This document shows, piece by piece, positions 48,745 to 59,194 of a stretch of 64,000 nucleotides of DNA. A model generated the notes under the pieces. That model did no database searches and had not been told where the DNA came from. It saw only the letters and a program-made list of their open reading frames with translations. The first letter of the stretch is position 1, and each line of letters opens with the position of its first letter. The translations under genes were made by a program, and so were the position numbers. The stretch is from an uncultured Burkholderiales bacterium. Lineage in GTDB: Bacteria; Pseudomonadota; Gammaproteobacteria; Burkholderiales; Burkholderiaceae_C. The DNA lies in the NCBI GenBank assembly GCA_903910745.1, contig CAIWAO010000067.1, positions 62,001 to 126,000 on the forward strand. Direction: 5' to 3'.

Positions 48745-50898
48745 TTATACCTTGAGCTTTAAGATGCAATCTTTCAACTCTTGGATATTAATGGGTTTAG
48801 AAATATGATCATCTATACCGTAGCTTTTCATTTTTAAGAGATCAGTTGGATAAGCGTAACCCGTTAATGCAATTATTTTTGTTTTCTTATTAAGTCCTTT
48901 TGAGCGAATGATCCTAGTTGCTTGTTGACCAGTCATCTTTGGCATCTCTAAATCCATCAAGACTAGATCAAATTTAGTTTTCATTGCAAGCGAGACTGCT
49001 TCCTTGCCGTTTGCAGCTTGAAAAAAAGCGTGCCCGTACTTAGACAAAATGCGAATAATAATTTCCCGGTTCAACTGCACATCATCTACTACTAAAATTT
49101 TGTAGTGATTGTTAGCCTCTGGACTTACTAAATTTTCAACCTCAATCGGAAGTTCGAACGCCTCTTGAAAATCGAGTACGATATGAAAGGTCGTACCAAA
49201 CTGTTCGATTGAATTAACAGAAATAGAACCTCCCATTGCATCTATTATGCTTTTGGTAATAGTCAATCCAAGTCCACTACCGCCGTAATGACGAAAGATT
49301 GAGGAATCTGCTTGTTCAAATTTATTAAAAATACGGTTAATCGAGTGAAGTGGAATTCCAATACCTGTATCAGTAATTTTTAAATTTAGAGTTAGAAGGT
49401 TAAGATTTTTCCTGCTCAAATCTGAAAATACTTTAACTCCTCCAGTGTGGGTAAATTTAATAGCATTAGAAATTAAATTAATAAGAATTTGACTTATTCT
49501 TATGGGATCGCCAATTAAGAGATATTTAGAAAGCCCAGACATTTCCAAATCTAGGGTTAAGTTCTTTTGTTTTGCGACTTGTTTAAATAAATAGACAGAT
49601 GACTCAAGTACTTCCTTTAAATTAAATTCTAGGTGCTCTAGACTTAATTTACCTTCTTCAATTTTGGATAAATCTAATATATCATTTAAAATTTTTGAGA
49701 GCACTTGCGTAGTGTTGATGATTCGTTGCAAGTCAATTTTTAATTTTGGATCAATACTCTCCTCCTTGATAGCTTGAGATAATCCTAGGATAGCGTTAAG
49801 AGGCGTTCTTATCTCGTGACTCATCGTAGCTAAAAAATAACTTTTAGCGTTGCTTTCTGCCTGTGTCTGTAATTTACTTTCTTGGAGAGCCTGAGAATTA
49901 AAAAACCACGAGAGAATTGATTTATTACTTCTAATCGTGTTTTTTGTAGAAACAAATATAACGAAACAAAAAATTGAGGTTAATAAGCTTAGACCAATTG
50001 AATTAAACTGCCAAGAAACCGGCAAATCACTCTTTGCCAAACCCATCAAAATTGCAAATGGCAGATGATTAAATCTTTGAAATGCATAAATTCTTTCAAT
50101 GTTGTCAATGGGAGAAACTGCCGAGTATGCAACCGCAGTTACATCTATATTGGAGTGTAAAAAATCTTTAAGTTTATTGGATGTGTTCGCAAAACCCGGA
50201 CCACTGCCGGGCCCTGTCCCTACTGGAAGTCTGATAATTTGAATTAAATTTTTATCTCTTAGGCTTATAACCCCTTTTTTACCAAGATTGATATTCAAAA
50301 AGGAAGCGTTGATTGAATCAATTGGTATTTGAAGAAATATTATTCCATAAAATTTATTTTTAACGGAGAGCCTTTTAACTCCAAAGATTGACCATTCACT
50401 GTTTGGTAATGTTTTGATCGGATCAGTGAAAAGGAAATCTGAAGTGGAGTTAGAAAGATAAGGTAAAAAATTTTGTAAAAGAGGATTTAACTTATTCCTA
50501 AAATGATCTTCATCTGTTGAGGTATTCAATTTAATATGCCCCTCAGGTGTTGAAATGAGCAAGCTCAAATTTTTGAGTGGCAAGTGCCCTATTTCTTCTT
50601 TAATTTGAAGCTTAAATGCATTTAATTCTATTTTGTTAGACAAATCCATTTCTAAATATCTTGAGCCAATTGTGTTCATGATTGACTCAGATTGATCAAG
50701 TGTGCTTTCTACTTGTATTGCAATAATTTTCGCAGTATTTTGAATGTTTGATTTTGCTGACCTATCGTCCTCTGATAGTTGAATCCATAATAACAAAAAA
50801 CAAATGATGACAAATAACAATGACACCAAGGCGGGCACGAGATAATGATTGAGGGGCTGTTTAAAACTAGAGATTAAATATTTATGAGCCGAATTCAT
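48745..50898 (-). CDS. Hybrid sensor histidine kinase/response regulator (orphan)
   Basis: A 717-residue membrane hybrid kinase. The N-terminal TM helix lies at about residues 20-40, a periplasmic sensor domain of about 250 residues follows (Cache-like by length and strand pattern, inferred), then a second TM helix near 300. The phosphoacceptor motif is ATMSHEIRTPLNAILG. The ATPase domain shows NLISNAIKFTHTGG, DTGIGIP and GGSGLGLTITKSII. A C-terminal receiver domain begins ILVVDDVQLNREI with the Asp in LVLMDLEMPKMTG. No DNA-binding or output regulator is adjacent, so its partner lies elsewhere. Confidence 0.93.
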   Translation of the reverse strand: MNSAHKYLISSFKQPLNHYLVPALVSLLFVIICFLLLWIQLSEDDRSAKSNIQNTAKIIAIQVESTLDQSESIMNTIGSRYLEMDLSNKIELNAFKLQIKEEIGHLPLKNLSLLISTPEGHIKLNTSTDEDHFRNKLNPLLQNFLPYLSNSTSDFLFTDPIKTLPNSEWSIFGVKRLSVKNKFYGIIFLQIPIDSINASFLNINLGKKGVISLRDKNLIQIIRLPVGTGPGSGPGFANTSNKLKDFLHSNIDVTAVAYSAVSPIDNIERIYAFQRFNHLPFAILMGLAKSDLPVSWQFNSIGLSLLTSIFCFVIFVSTKNTIRSNKSILSWFFNSQALQESKLQTQAESNAKSYFLATMSHEIRTPLNAILGLSQAIKEESIDPKLKIDLQRIINTTQVLSKILNDILDLSKIEEGKLSLEHLEFNLKEVLESSVYLFKQVAKQKNLTLDLEMSGLSKYLLIGDPIRISQILINLISNAIKFTHTGGVKVFSDLSRKNLNLLTLNLKITDTGIGIPLHSINRIFNKFEQADSSIFRHYGGSGLGLTITKSIIDAMGGSISVNSIEQFGTTFHIVLDFQEAFELPIEVENLVSPEANNHYKILVVDDVQLNREIIIRILSKYGHAFFQAANGKEAVSLAMKTKFDLVLMDLEMPKMTGQQATRIIRSKGLNKKTKIIALTGYAYPTDLLKMKSYGIDDHISKPINIQELKDCILKLKV

Positions 50899-50926
50899 GT
50901 GATTTGGTCGAAAGTTCTTTGAATAG

Positions 50927-50955
50927 AATATGGTTTATTCAAAGCGCTTAGTCAA
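50927..50955 (-). promoter_or_regulatory. Candidate sigma70 promoter for the hybrid kinase
   Basis: On the minus strand TTGACT, a 17-bp spacer and CATATT lie 29 bp upstream of the hybrid-kinase start codon, implying a short leader of about 20 nt. Confidence 0.5.
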
Positions 50956-51113
50956 TAAATATCTTGACAGGCTTTGATAATTATCCGGCGCGAATATTTA
51001 TGTCTATTGACCTTTAATTCGCTAATCGAATCAACAAAGAACAAATAGAGTTTTTCTTAAATAAATCATTCACAAAAAACAAAGTGGATTAGATCTTTTA
51101 AATTGGACACTTT

Positions 51114-51506
51114 ATGAGGCTAATAAGGTTGGGTTCTTATTTGGTATTACTATTCTCTTCATTCAAATCATTTTCAGAAATGGATAATCAATATAGATGC
51201 GATGGTGTTAAAGTGATTTTAAGAATTTCAGATATAGTTCCTGGTGATTCGATTTAAGGATTAAAAAAAGCAACGCAGATGCATGAGTCTTGGCATCGAA
51301 CGAATGGTGTGAAACATAATCGTATTGTCCTAGGCGAGGTTTATAAATCCGACGCGAATACAAATACTATATTTGCTGACAACACGAAAGTGATTAGTTT
51401 GCACATTAATACTCCCAGCCTTGATGAGGGTGCTGCTGACATAAAAACCAGGGAGATGCTGGTTATTAAGAATTTAAATCTGAGTACAATAAAAATTCAA
51501 AAATGA
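51114..51506 (+). pseudogene. Secreted small protein interrupted by an in-frame stop codon
   Basis: An ATG at 51114 opens a 47-codon frame with a signal-peptide-like start (MRLIRLGSYLVLLFSSFKSF) and the segment NQYRCDGVKVILRISDIV, ending at TAA 51255-51257. The same frame then stays open to TGA 51504-51506, with protein-like sequence (LKKATQMHESWHRTNGVKHN onward). The second part is the track ORF at 51279. Both halves in one frame suggest a single exported protein of about 130 residues broken by one nonsense change. I do not recognise the family. Two separate small genes is a less likely reading. Confidence 0.5.
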
Positions 51507-51636
51507 CATATGAAATTAGGGCCTATTTACCAAAAGTGTATTCGTTCAAAACTGAGAATTTTTACGCTTAGCTATAAATAAATGCATCACTTAAAAGAGT
51601 CAAGAAGTTGGTTGGTCTAAAAGATTTATTCAATGA

Positions 51637-52428
51637 TCAAATTTTGAATTCATAATTAACAATAATTGGCGCATGGTCTGAGAATCGCTCAGCCTTGTGT
51701 ATTTGAACATTCCTAGCAAGTTGGCCAAGTGCCTGGGTAGCTATTTGATAATCTAAGCGCCATCCCACGTTATTTGCCCACGCTTGTCCTCTGTTGCTCC
51801 ACCAGGTATAGCAATCATCAGTCGTATCTGGGTGTAGATGTCTGTAAACATCTGTTAATCCTGTTTCGCTTAACAACTTAGTCATCCATTGTCTTTCCTG
51901 GGGTAGGAATCCGCTGTTTTTTTGGTTGCTTTTCCAATTCTTCAGGTCTTTCTCTTGGTGAGCAATGTTGATATCACCGCATAAAATAAATTCACGAGAC
52001 CCTTTAAGTTTTTTTATGTAAGGCTCTATGGCATCTAAAAAACGATATTTAGCTTCTTGCCTATCCTCCCCAGAAGATCCACTCGGAAAATAACTACTGA
52101 TGATGGAGAGCTTTCTAGAAGGAGTATCAAAACATAGCTCAAGATAACGCCCTTCTGCATCGAATTCAGAGTTCCCAAAACCAACTTTAACATCACTGGG
52201 CTCGTGTTTGGTGTAAACACCGACACCGGAATAGCCCTTTTTTTCGGCAAAATGAAAATGACCATTTAGCCCGGCCAGATTTTCTAATGTGCCTTGAATA
52301 TCTTCTTTTTGGGCTTTAAGCTCTTGAACACAAATACAATCGGCATTGGATTGACTCAACCAATCTTCAACACCTTTGCGGGCTGCTGATCGAATTCCGT
52401 TGAGATTTAGAGATATGAGTTTGAACAA
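51637..52428 (-). CDS. xthA: Exodeoxyribonuclease III (AP endonuclease)
   Basis: XthA cuts DNA at abasic sites and has 3'-5' exonuclease activity, a core step of base excision repair. The 263-residue protein has the endonuclease/exonuclease/phosphatase fold motifs: SLNLNGIRSA (metal-binding Asn), QELKAQ (Glu), GDINIAHQEKDL (Asp/Asn) and SDHAPIIVNYE (Asp-His). The sequence resembles the ExoA/ExoIII class of about 255-270 residues. It is divergent from pyrE with 12 bp between the start codons, so the promoters must overlap the coding regions. Confidence 0.96.
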   Translation of the reverse strand: MFKLISLNLNGIRSAARKGVEDWLSQSNADCICVQELKAQKEDIQGTLENLAGLNGHFHFAEKKGYSGVGVYTKHEPSDVKVGFGNSEFDAEGRYLELCFDTPSRKLSIISSYFPSGSSGEDRQEAKYRFLDAIEPYIKKLKGSREFILCGDINIAHQEKDLKNWKSNQKNSGFLPQERQWMTKLLSETGLTDVYRHLHPDTTDDCYTWWSNRGQAWANNVGWRLDYQIATQALGQLARNVQIHKAERFSDHAPIIVNYEFKI

Positions 52429-52440
52429 AGGGAGCCTTTA

Positions 52441-53136
52441 ATGCAAAGTTTTGAGTTGACTAGTGATGAATTAGCCCAAGATTTCGTCCAGTTTTCCATA
52501 GATTGTGGAGTGCTTAAATTTGGAGAATTTAAAACCAAAGCAGGTCGAATTTCCCCATATTTCTTTAATGCAGGATTGTTTAACGATGGACATAAACTTG
52601 GCAAATTAGCTCAGTTTTATGCCAAACGTATTCTATCAAGTGAGTTAGAGTTTGACATGATTTTTGGTCCTGCTTATAAGGGAATTCCGCTTGGTGCAGC
52701 AGTAAGTATAGAACTTGCAAGGCTAGGAAAAACCGTACCTTTTGCTTACAACCGAAAGGAGATCAAAGATCACGGTGAGGGAGGCAATATTGTTGGCGCA
52801 GAGTTAGTGGGGCGAGTGTTAATTATTGACGATGTAATTAGCGCAGGTACCGCTGTCAGGGAATCTATCGGCCTTATCAAGGCAGCAGGTGCGGCACCGT
52901 ACGCGATTGCTATAGCTCTTGATCGACAAGAGCGAGCCACAATAGTTCGAGACGGTAAGGTCATAGACTCAGATAACAGTGCGATTGATTACATTCGCTC
53001 AGAGATTGGTCTCAAGGTCTGTACGGTCGCTTTGCTTGAAGACCTTCTATCGTTTTTAAAAAGGAGCAAAGATCCCGCATTACAGCAGCACTTAAACAAC
53101 GTTCAAAGATACCGTGATCAATACGGACCGAGGTAG
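52441..53136 (+). CDS. pyrE: Orotate phosphoribosyltransferase
   Basis: PyrE joins orotate to PRPP to give orotidine 5'-phosphate in pyrimidine synthesis. The 231-residue protein has KAGRISPYFFNAGLFNDG near the N-terminus, the substrate region FGPAYKGIPLGAA, a flexible catalytic loop (YNRKEIKDHGEGGNIVG with its Lys/His), and the PRPP-binding motif VLIIDDVISAGTAVRES. It is divergent from xthA and convergent with gatB, the stops being separated by only three bases. Confidence 0.97.
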   Translation: MQSFELTSDELAQDFVQFSIDCGVLKFGEFKTKAGRISPYFFNAGLFNDGHKLGKLAQFYAKRILSSELEFDMIFGPAYKGIPLGAAVSIELARLGKTVPFAYNRKEIKDHGEGGNIVGAELVGRVLIIDDVISAGTAVRESIGLIKAAGAAPYAIAIALDRQERATIVRDGKVIDSDNSAIDYIRSEIGLKVCTVALLEDLLSFLKRSKDPALQQHLNNVQRYRDQYGPR

Positions 53137-53139
53137 TTA

Positions 53140-54636
53140 TTATTGAAGTTTTTTCTTTAGAAGCTCAGTTAATTGCTGAGGATTAGCCTGACCTTTACTG
53201 GCCTTCATAGCTTGTCCAATTAGGGCATTAAAGGCTTTTTCTTTACCTGCCTTGTACTGTGCAACATTATCCGCATTCGCTGCAATGACTGTGTTCACCA
53301 ATGATTCAAGAGCTCCAATATCATTTACTTGTTTAAGCCCCTTTGATTGAATCAGCTCATCAATATCTGAGTCTGGGCTGGACCAAAGAGCGTCTAATAG
53401 AGTTTTAGCTGAGTTGTTGGAAATATCGCCGCTGGAGATTCTAGAAATGAGAGCTCCTAGCGCAGTCGAGCCGACGGGGGAGTCTTGTATTTCAATGCTC
53501 TCCTCATTTAGTTTCCGCGACAATTCACCCATCACCCAATTACTCGCCAATTTTGCTTGTCCACAATGACTAACCGTCTCCTCAAAGTAGGCCGCCATAT
53601 GAGTACTTTGAGTAAGGGTTGAAGCATCATACAGAGGCAAAGAATAGGCTGTTACAAAGCGGTCTGCCATAGCTCTTGGGAGCTCGGGCATAGTAGCGCG
53701 GACTTGATCGATCCATTCACTTGAAATCTCCAGGGGAGGCAAATCTGGGTCGGGGAAGTAGCGGTAATCCGCTGCATCTTCTTTACTTCGCATGCTTCTG
53801 GTTTCGCCAGTATCAGGATCAAATAACACAGTAGCCTGTTCGATTGTTTTGCCGTCCTCGATTTGTTCAATTTGCCAGCGCACTTCAAAGTCAATGGCTT
53901 GTTGCATGAACTTGAAGCTGTTTAGATTTTTAATTTCTCGACGAGTACCCAGGGGTTGACCCGGTTTACGAACAGATACGTTTGCATCGCATCTAAAAGA
54001 GCCCTCTTGCATGTTTCCGTCGCAAACCTGGATCCAAGTCACAATTTTGTGTAATTCTTTTGCATACGCTACTGCCTCTTGACTAGAGCGCATGTCGGGC
54101 TCGGTGACAATTTCTAAAAGAGGTGTACCGGCTCTGTTTAAATCAATGCCGCTCAATCCCACAAAATCTTCATGCAATGACTTGCCAGCGTCCTCTTCTA
54201 GGTGCGCTCTGACCAATCGAACGCTTTTTGGGGTATCTCCTAAAAAGAACGAAACTTCTCCTCCTTGAACTACAGGTATTTCAAATTGACTAATTTGATA
54301 GCCTTTGGGTAGGTCTGGGTAGAAATAATTTTTGCGAGCAAAAATGCTTCGTTCTGAAATGTGAGAGCCTAAAGCGAGACCAAGTCGAATTGCACACTCA
54401 ACAGCTTTCATGTTCATGACTGGTAATGCGCCGGGTAGTGCCAAATCAACCGCACATGCCTGGGTATTTGGTTGTGCCCCAAAATGAGTTGATGCTCTTG
54501 AGAAAATTTTACTCTTTGTTAAGAGTTGCGCGTGCGTCTCAAATCCAATGACAACTTCGTACCCTTGCACCAATGTAGAGGACGAAGATGCATTGTCTTT
54601 AATGCTAGCTTTAGACTGATTAGAGGATTTGCTCAT
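53140..54636 (-). CDS. gatB: Asp-tRNA(Asn)/Glu-tRNA(Gln) amidotransferase subunit B
   Basis: GatB binds the mischarged tRNA and activates its side chain, while GatA supplies ammonia. The 498-residue protein shows the family motifs [49 protein letters not shown], and the C-terminal YqeY-like helical tail ([13 protein letters not shown]). The N-terminus has a low-complexity Ser/Lys/Asn-rich stretch of about 25 residues. Its ATG overlaps the gatA stop by 4 bp, so GatB is translationally coupled to GatA in a gatC-gatA-gatB operon. Confidence 0.97.
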   Translation of the reverse strand: MSKSSNQSKASIKDNASSSSTLVQGYEVVIGFETHAQLLTKSKIFSRASTHFGAQPNTQACAVDLALPGALPVMNMKAVECAIRLGLALGSHISERSIFARKNYFYPDLPKGYQISQFEIPVVQGGEVSFFLGDTPKSVRLVRAHLEEDAGKSLHEDFVGLSGIDLNRAGTPLLEIVTEPDMRSSQEAVAYAKELHKIVTWIQVCDGNMQEGSFRCDANVSVRKPGQPLGTRREIKNLNSFKFMQQAIDFEVRWQIEQIEDGKTIEQATVLFDPDTGETRSMRSKEDAADYRYFPDPDLPPLEISSEWIDQVRATMPELPRAMADRFVTAYSLPLYDASTLTQSTHMAAYFEETVSHCGQAKLASNWVMGELSRKLNEESIEIQDSPVGSTALGALISRISSGDISNNSAKTLLDALWSSPDSDIDELIQSKGLKQVNDIGALESLVNTVIAANADNVAQYKAGKEKAFNALIGQAMKASKGQANPQQLTELLKKKLQ

Positions 54637-56129
54637 CGGGCATCTCCAGTTTTAGTTTCAATCATCGATTCAGTTGGGATCATGCTGTGCCACTGGGTAA
54701 GCGACTGGAACATATGAGCCACATTAAGCAGTTTAGATTCCTGTAAATAATTTCCAATAAGTTGCATACCAATTGGAAGCGGTTTTGGATTTAGGCTCAT
54801 GCCGCAAGGAACGCTCATGGCTGGCAACCCAGCAAGTGAGGCTGGTAATGTAAAGATGTCTGCAAGATAGCTACTAAGAGGATCTGATACTTTTTCGTTA
54901 AGTCCCCAAGCTGGTGTTGGTGCTACGGGGCCCAATATTAAGTCACATTTCATAAATGCAACTTTGAAATCTTCTGCAATCATGCGTCTTATTTTCTGTG
55001 CTTGAAGGTAGTAAGCATCGTAATAACCATGTGACAAAACGTATGCACCAGTCATGATCCTTTTTTTAACTTCTTCACCGAATCCTTGCGATCTGGTTTT
55101 TTTGTACATATCAATTAAGTCTGTGTACTCTTTTGCCCTATATCCGTAACGCACACCGTCAAAGCGACTTAAATTAGAACTCGCTTCAGCGGGGGCGATG
55201 ATGTAGTAGACGGGAATCGAGAGTTCGGTTTTTGGTAGGGATATTTTTACAAACTCAGCGCCAAGTTCTTTTAGGACATTGATTGCATCATCTATTGCTG
55301 CTCGGACTCCTGTGTCCAAGCCATCACCAAAAAACTCTTCAGGGATGCCAATTCTTAAACCTTTGATAGTGCAATTTAGGTCGGTGGTGAAGTCCTCTTG
55401 GGCAATATCAAGGGATGTTGAATCTCGGTCTAAATCGCTTGCGCACATAGCGCTGAGTAAAAGAGCACAGTCTTGAGCTGATTTTGCAATTGGGCCTGCT
55501 TGGTCAAGGCTTGAGGCGTAAGCTATCATTCCGTACCTTGATATCCGACCGTAAGTGGGTTTTATTCCTGTTACACCGCAAAAACTAGCGGGTTGACGAA
55601 TTGAGCCCCCCGTGTCGGTTCCGGTGGCCGCTGGGATCAACCTAGCGCTTACAGCCGCTGCGCTGCCGCCAGAGGAACCTCCTGGAACTTTTGAGGTGTC
55701 CCAAGGGTTTAAAACATTTCCATAAGCAGAATTTTCGTTAGACGAGCCCATGGCGAATTCATCACAGTTTAATTTTCCTAAGTTGATGCACCCGGCATCT
55801 GCAAGACGTTGTACAACAGTTGCATCAAAGGAGGACATATACCCTTCAAGTATTTTTGATCCTGCAGTGCTGGGGAAGTCTTTAGTAACGAAAACATCTT
55901 TGTGAGCAATGGGAACTCCTTCAAGTGGACCGCCATTATTTGAATCGAGTTTAATTTGGCTATTTCTTGCAAATTTGAGCGTTGTTTCTCTGTTGTGACT
56001 TAAAAAAGTCCCAAGTTTTTCATGCTCTACTCGGTTTAAAAAATGCTCTGCAACTTCTACAGCGCCAATTGTTTTGGTTTTTAAAGCGCGGACCATCTCG
56101 GTTACGCTTAAATCATGAATAAAACTCAT
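54633..56129 (-). CDS. gatA: Asp-tRNA(Asn)/Glu-tRNA(Gln) amidotransferase subunit A
   Basis: GatA hydrolyses glutamine to give the ammonia used by GatB. It is an amidase-signature enzyme: the catalytic Lys is in [16 protein letters not shown], the cis-Ser in [15 protein letters not shown], and the nucleophilic Ser in [15 protein letters not shown]. The 498-residue length is normal. Its start overlaps the gatC stop by 4 bp and its stop overlaps the gatB start by 4 bp. Presence of the complex suggests that Gln-tRNA and/or Asn-tRNA is made by transamidation. Confidence 0.97.
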   Translation of the reverse strand: MSFIHDLSVTEMVRALKTKTIGAVEVAEHFLNRVEHEKLGTFLSHNRETTLKFARNSQIKLDSNNGGPLEGVPIAHKDVFVTKDFPSTAGSKILEGYMSSFDATVVQRLADAGCINLGKLNCDEFAMGSSNENSAYGNVLNPWDTSKVPGGSSGGSAAAVSARLIPAATGTDTGGSIRQPASFCGVTGIKPTYGRISRYGMIAYASSLDQAGPIAKSAQDCALLLSAMCASDLDRDSTSLDIAQEDFTTDLNCTIKGLRIGIPEEFFGDGLDTGVRAAIDDAINVLKELGAEFVKISLPKTELSIPVYYIIAPAEASSNLSRFDGVRYGYRAKEYTDLIDMYKKTRSQGFGEEVKKRIMTGAYVLSHGYYDAYYLQAQKIRRMIAEDFKVAFMKCDLILGPVAPTPAWGLNEKVSDPLSSYLADIFTLPASLAGLPAMSVPCGMSLNPKPLPIGMQLIGNYLQESKLLNVAHMFQSLTQWHSMIPTESMIETKTGDAR

Positions 56130-56425
56130 TCAACTACCCTTGGTACTAAAAATAAACCATTTTCTACAGCTGGCGCGCTTCTTTGATTTGCCTCTCGGTT
56201 GTCGGCTTCCGAGACAATATCCTCTCTTAATCGAAGTTGGATATGCGTTAATAACTCAACTGGGTGCGCCAATGGGACTATGTTGCTCGTGTCAACAGCG
56301 CTTATTTGTTCCACAATTTCGAAAAAGTCGTTGATTTGGTTCATCATTCGAGACTCTTCTTCAGGGAGAAGCTCAAGTCTGGCCAAACGCGCAATTCGGG
56401 TTATATCTTCTTGATTCAGGGCCAT
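56126..56425 (-). CDS. gatC: Asp-tRNA(Asn)/Glu-tRNA(Gln) amidotransferase subunit C
   Basis: GatC is the small subunit that wraps around and stabilises GatA and GatB. The 99-residue protein matches the family with [20 protein letters not shown] at the N-terminus, [22 protein letters not shown] in the centre, and [18 protein letters not shown] at the C-terminus. It begins the gatCAB operon and is divergent from mreB across a 222-bp gap. Confidence 0.96.
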   Translation of the reverse strand: MALNQEDITRIARLARLELLPEEESRMMNQINDFFEIVEQISAVDTSNIVPLAHPVELLTHIQLRLREDIVSEADNREANQRSAPAVENGLFLVPRVVE

Positions 56426-57691
<1,266 letters not shown>

Positions 57692-57755
57692 TCATCAAAC
57701 ATTGCGCTTTTGAATACTTAATGCATTTTTGTAGCGTTTAAAGCGAGTCCCTATC

Positions 57756-58667
57756 GTGGCCTTTGGTACGTTAGATTCATCACCGCCTCCTTTTTTTAAG
57801 CAAGGCTATTCAGCATTGACAAAGCTCGTCTTTTATGGCGCTTTGTCATTGTTTTTAATGATGGGGGACACGCGTTTCAATTTGTCTTATCCCCTACGGA
57901 CGGGGTTGTCTTTTGTCATTTACCCCGTGCAATGGTTAGCAATGCGTCCAACTGTGTGGTGGAATGAGTTTTCTGAAATAACTCAAGGCAGACAAGAGGC
58001 TCAGGTTAGGGAGGCTGAAACGCATCAAAAATTATTAAATCAATCTTTGCGTGCTTTACAGGTAGATCAACTGACATTAGAGAATCAGCAGTTAAGAAAT
58101 ATTTTAGGGCTGAGAGAGAGGTTAGAAACTCACGGATTGGCGGCAGAGGTTTTATATGATGCAGCAGACCCCTACACGCGTAAATTAGTTATTGACAAGG
58201 GTGCGTTACAAGGAGTTAGCCTCAGTTCGCCGGTGATGGATGAATACGGTATCTTGGGTCAGGTGACTTCGGTTCACCCCTTGGTAAGCGAGGTTACTTT
58301 AGTGATTGACCGCGAGAACTCTATTCCAGTTCTAAATACCCGTACTGGTGCAAGAGGTGTGGCTTTTGGAGAGGCAGGTGGCGCCCCCTTACTCGAGCTC
58401 AGGTATATGGCAACCAATGCCGACATTGAAGTGGGAGATGACCTTAGCACGAGCGGAGTAGACGGAGTTTATCCGCCAGGCATACCAGTTGCAAAAGTTA
58501 TACAAGTTGAGCGCAAAGCAGACTCGGTATTTGCAAGGATTCTTTGTGAACCACAGGGCAAAGTCCAGGGGGCTCGAATGTTAATGATACTGGACCCTTT
58601 GCACGCACAATTACCTGCAAGACCATTGCCTGAAAAGGCTCCTCCTGCAACGGGAGGTAAAAAATGA
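57756..58667 (+). CDS. mreC: Rod-shape-determining protein MreC
   Basis: MreC is a periplasmic scaffold that activates PBP2-RodA in the elongasome. The 303-residue protein has one N-terminal TM segment (KLVFYGALSLFLMMG, about residues 25-40), a coiled coil (about 75-115, with QVDQLTLENQQLRNILGLRE) and the double beta-barrel C-domain (YTRKLVIDKGALQGVSLSSPVMDEYGILGQV). It starts with GTG at 57756 and ends in a Pro-rich tail. It overlaps mreD by 4 bp. Confidence 0.96.
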   Translation: MAFGTLDSSPPPFFKQGYSALTKLVFYGALSLFLMMGDTRFNLSYPLRTGLSFVIYPVQWLAMRPTVWWNEFSEITQGRQEAQVREAETHQKLLNQSLRALQVDQLTLENQQLRNILGLRERLETHGLAAEVLYDAADPYTRKLVIDKGALQGVSLSSPVMDEYGILGQVTSVHPLVSEVTLVIDRENSIPVLNTRTGARGVAFGEAGGAPLLELRYMATNADIEVGDDLSTSGVDGVYPPGIPVAKVIQVERKADSVFARILCEPQGKVQGARMLMILDPLHAQLPARPLPEKAPPATGGKK

Positions 58668-59194
58668 TCATGCCCAGAGGGCAGCAACTATTACTGCCTG
58701 CAAATCCAATATTTATATACCTAACTTTGTTTTTTGCCTTATTGCTAGATATGGTGCAAAACATCGCACTTTTTGGTAATGCAAATTGGGCGCCCGAGTT
58801 GATTGCTGTTGTCTTGTTGTTTTGGGGAATTCATCAGCCTCTCAGAGTCAGCATAGGATTGGCCTTTTTTTTCGGGCTGCTGACAGATGTCCATCAATCC
58901 TCAATGCTTGGCCAGCATGCCCTATCGTTTACTGCACAAGGTTTTTTTGCCGTTCTGATACACAGGCGAATTCTGTGGTTTAAATTGTCCTCACAGTCCC
59001 TTCAGGTTTTCCCAATCTTTTTGGTTGGACACATGATTGAGTTAATTATTCGCATGGCCTCTGGTAGCCCATTTCCCGGATGGGGTTTGTTTTTGTCCCC
59101 AATTATTCAAGCTTTGTTGTGGCCCATTGTTTCAGAAATACTGTTGGCGCCACAAAAACGATCGCCTAATCCAGACAATACCAGACCATTATGA
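58664..59194 (+). CDS. mreD: Rod-shape-determining membrane protein MreD
   Basis: MreD is the integral-membrane partner of MreC in the elongasome. The 176-residue protein is mostly hydrophobic, with about five or six helices (for example LTLFFALLLDMVQNIALFG and ELIAVVLLFWGIHQPLRVSIGLAFFFGLLTDV). The conserved GLLTDVHQSSMLGQHAL segment is typical. It overlaps mreC by 4 bp and mrdA by 4 bp, showing tight coupling. Confidence 0.94.
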   Translation: MIMPRGQQLLLPANPIFIYLTLFFALLLDMVQNIALFGNANWAPELIAVVLLFWGIHQPLRVSIGLAFFFGLLTDVHQSSMLGQHALSFTAQGFFAVLIHRRILWFKLSSQSLQVFPIFLVGHMIELIIRMASGSPFPGWGLFLSPIIQALLWPIVSEILLAPQKRSPNPDNTRPL

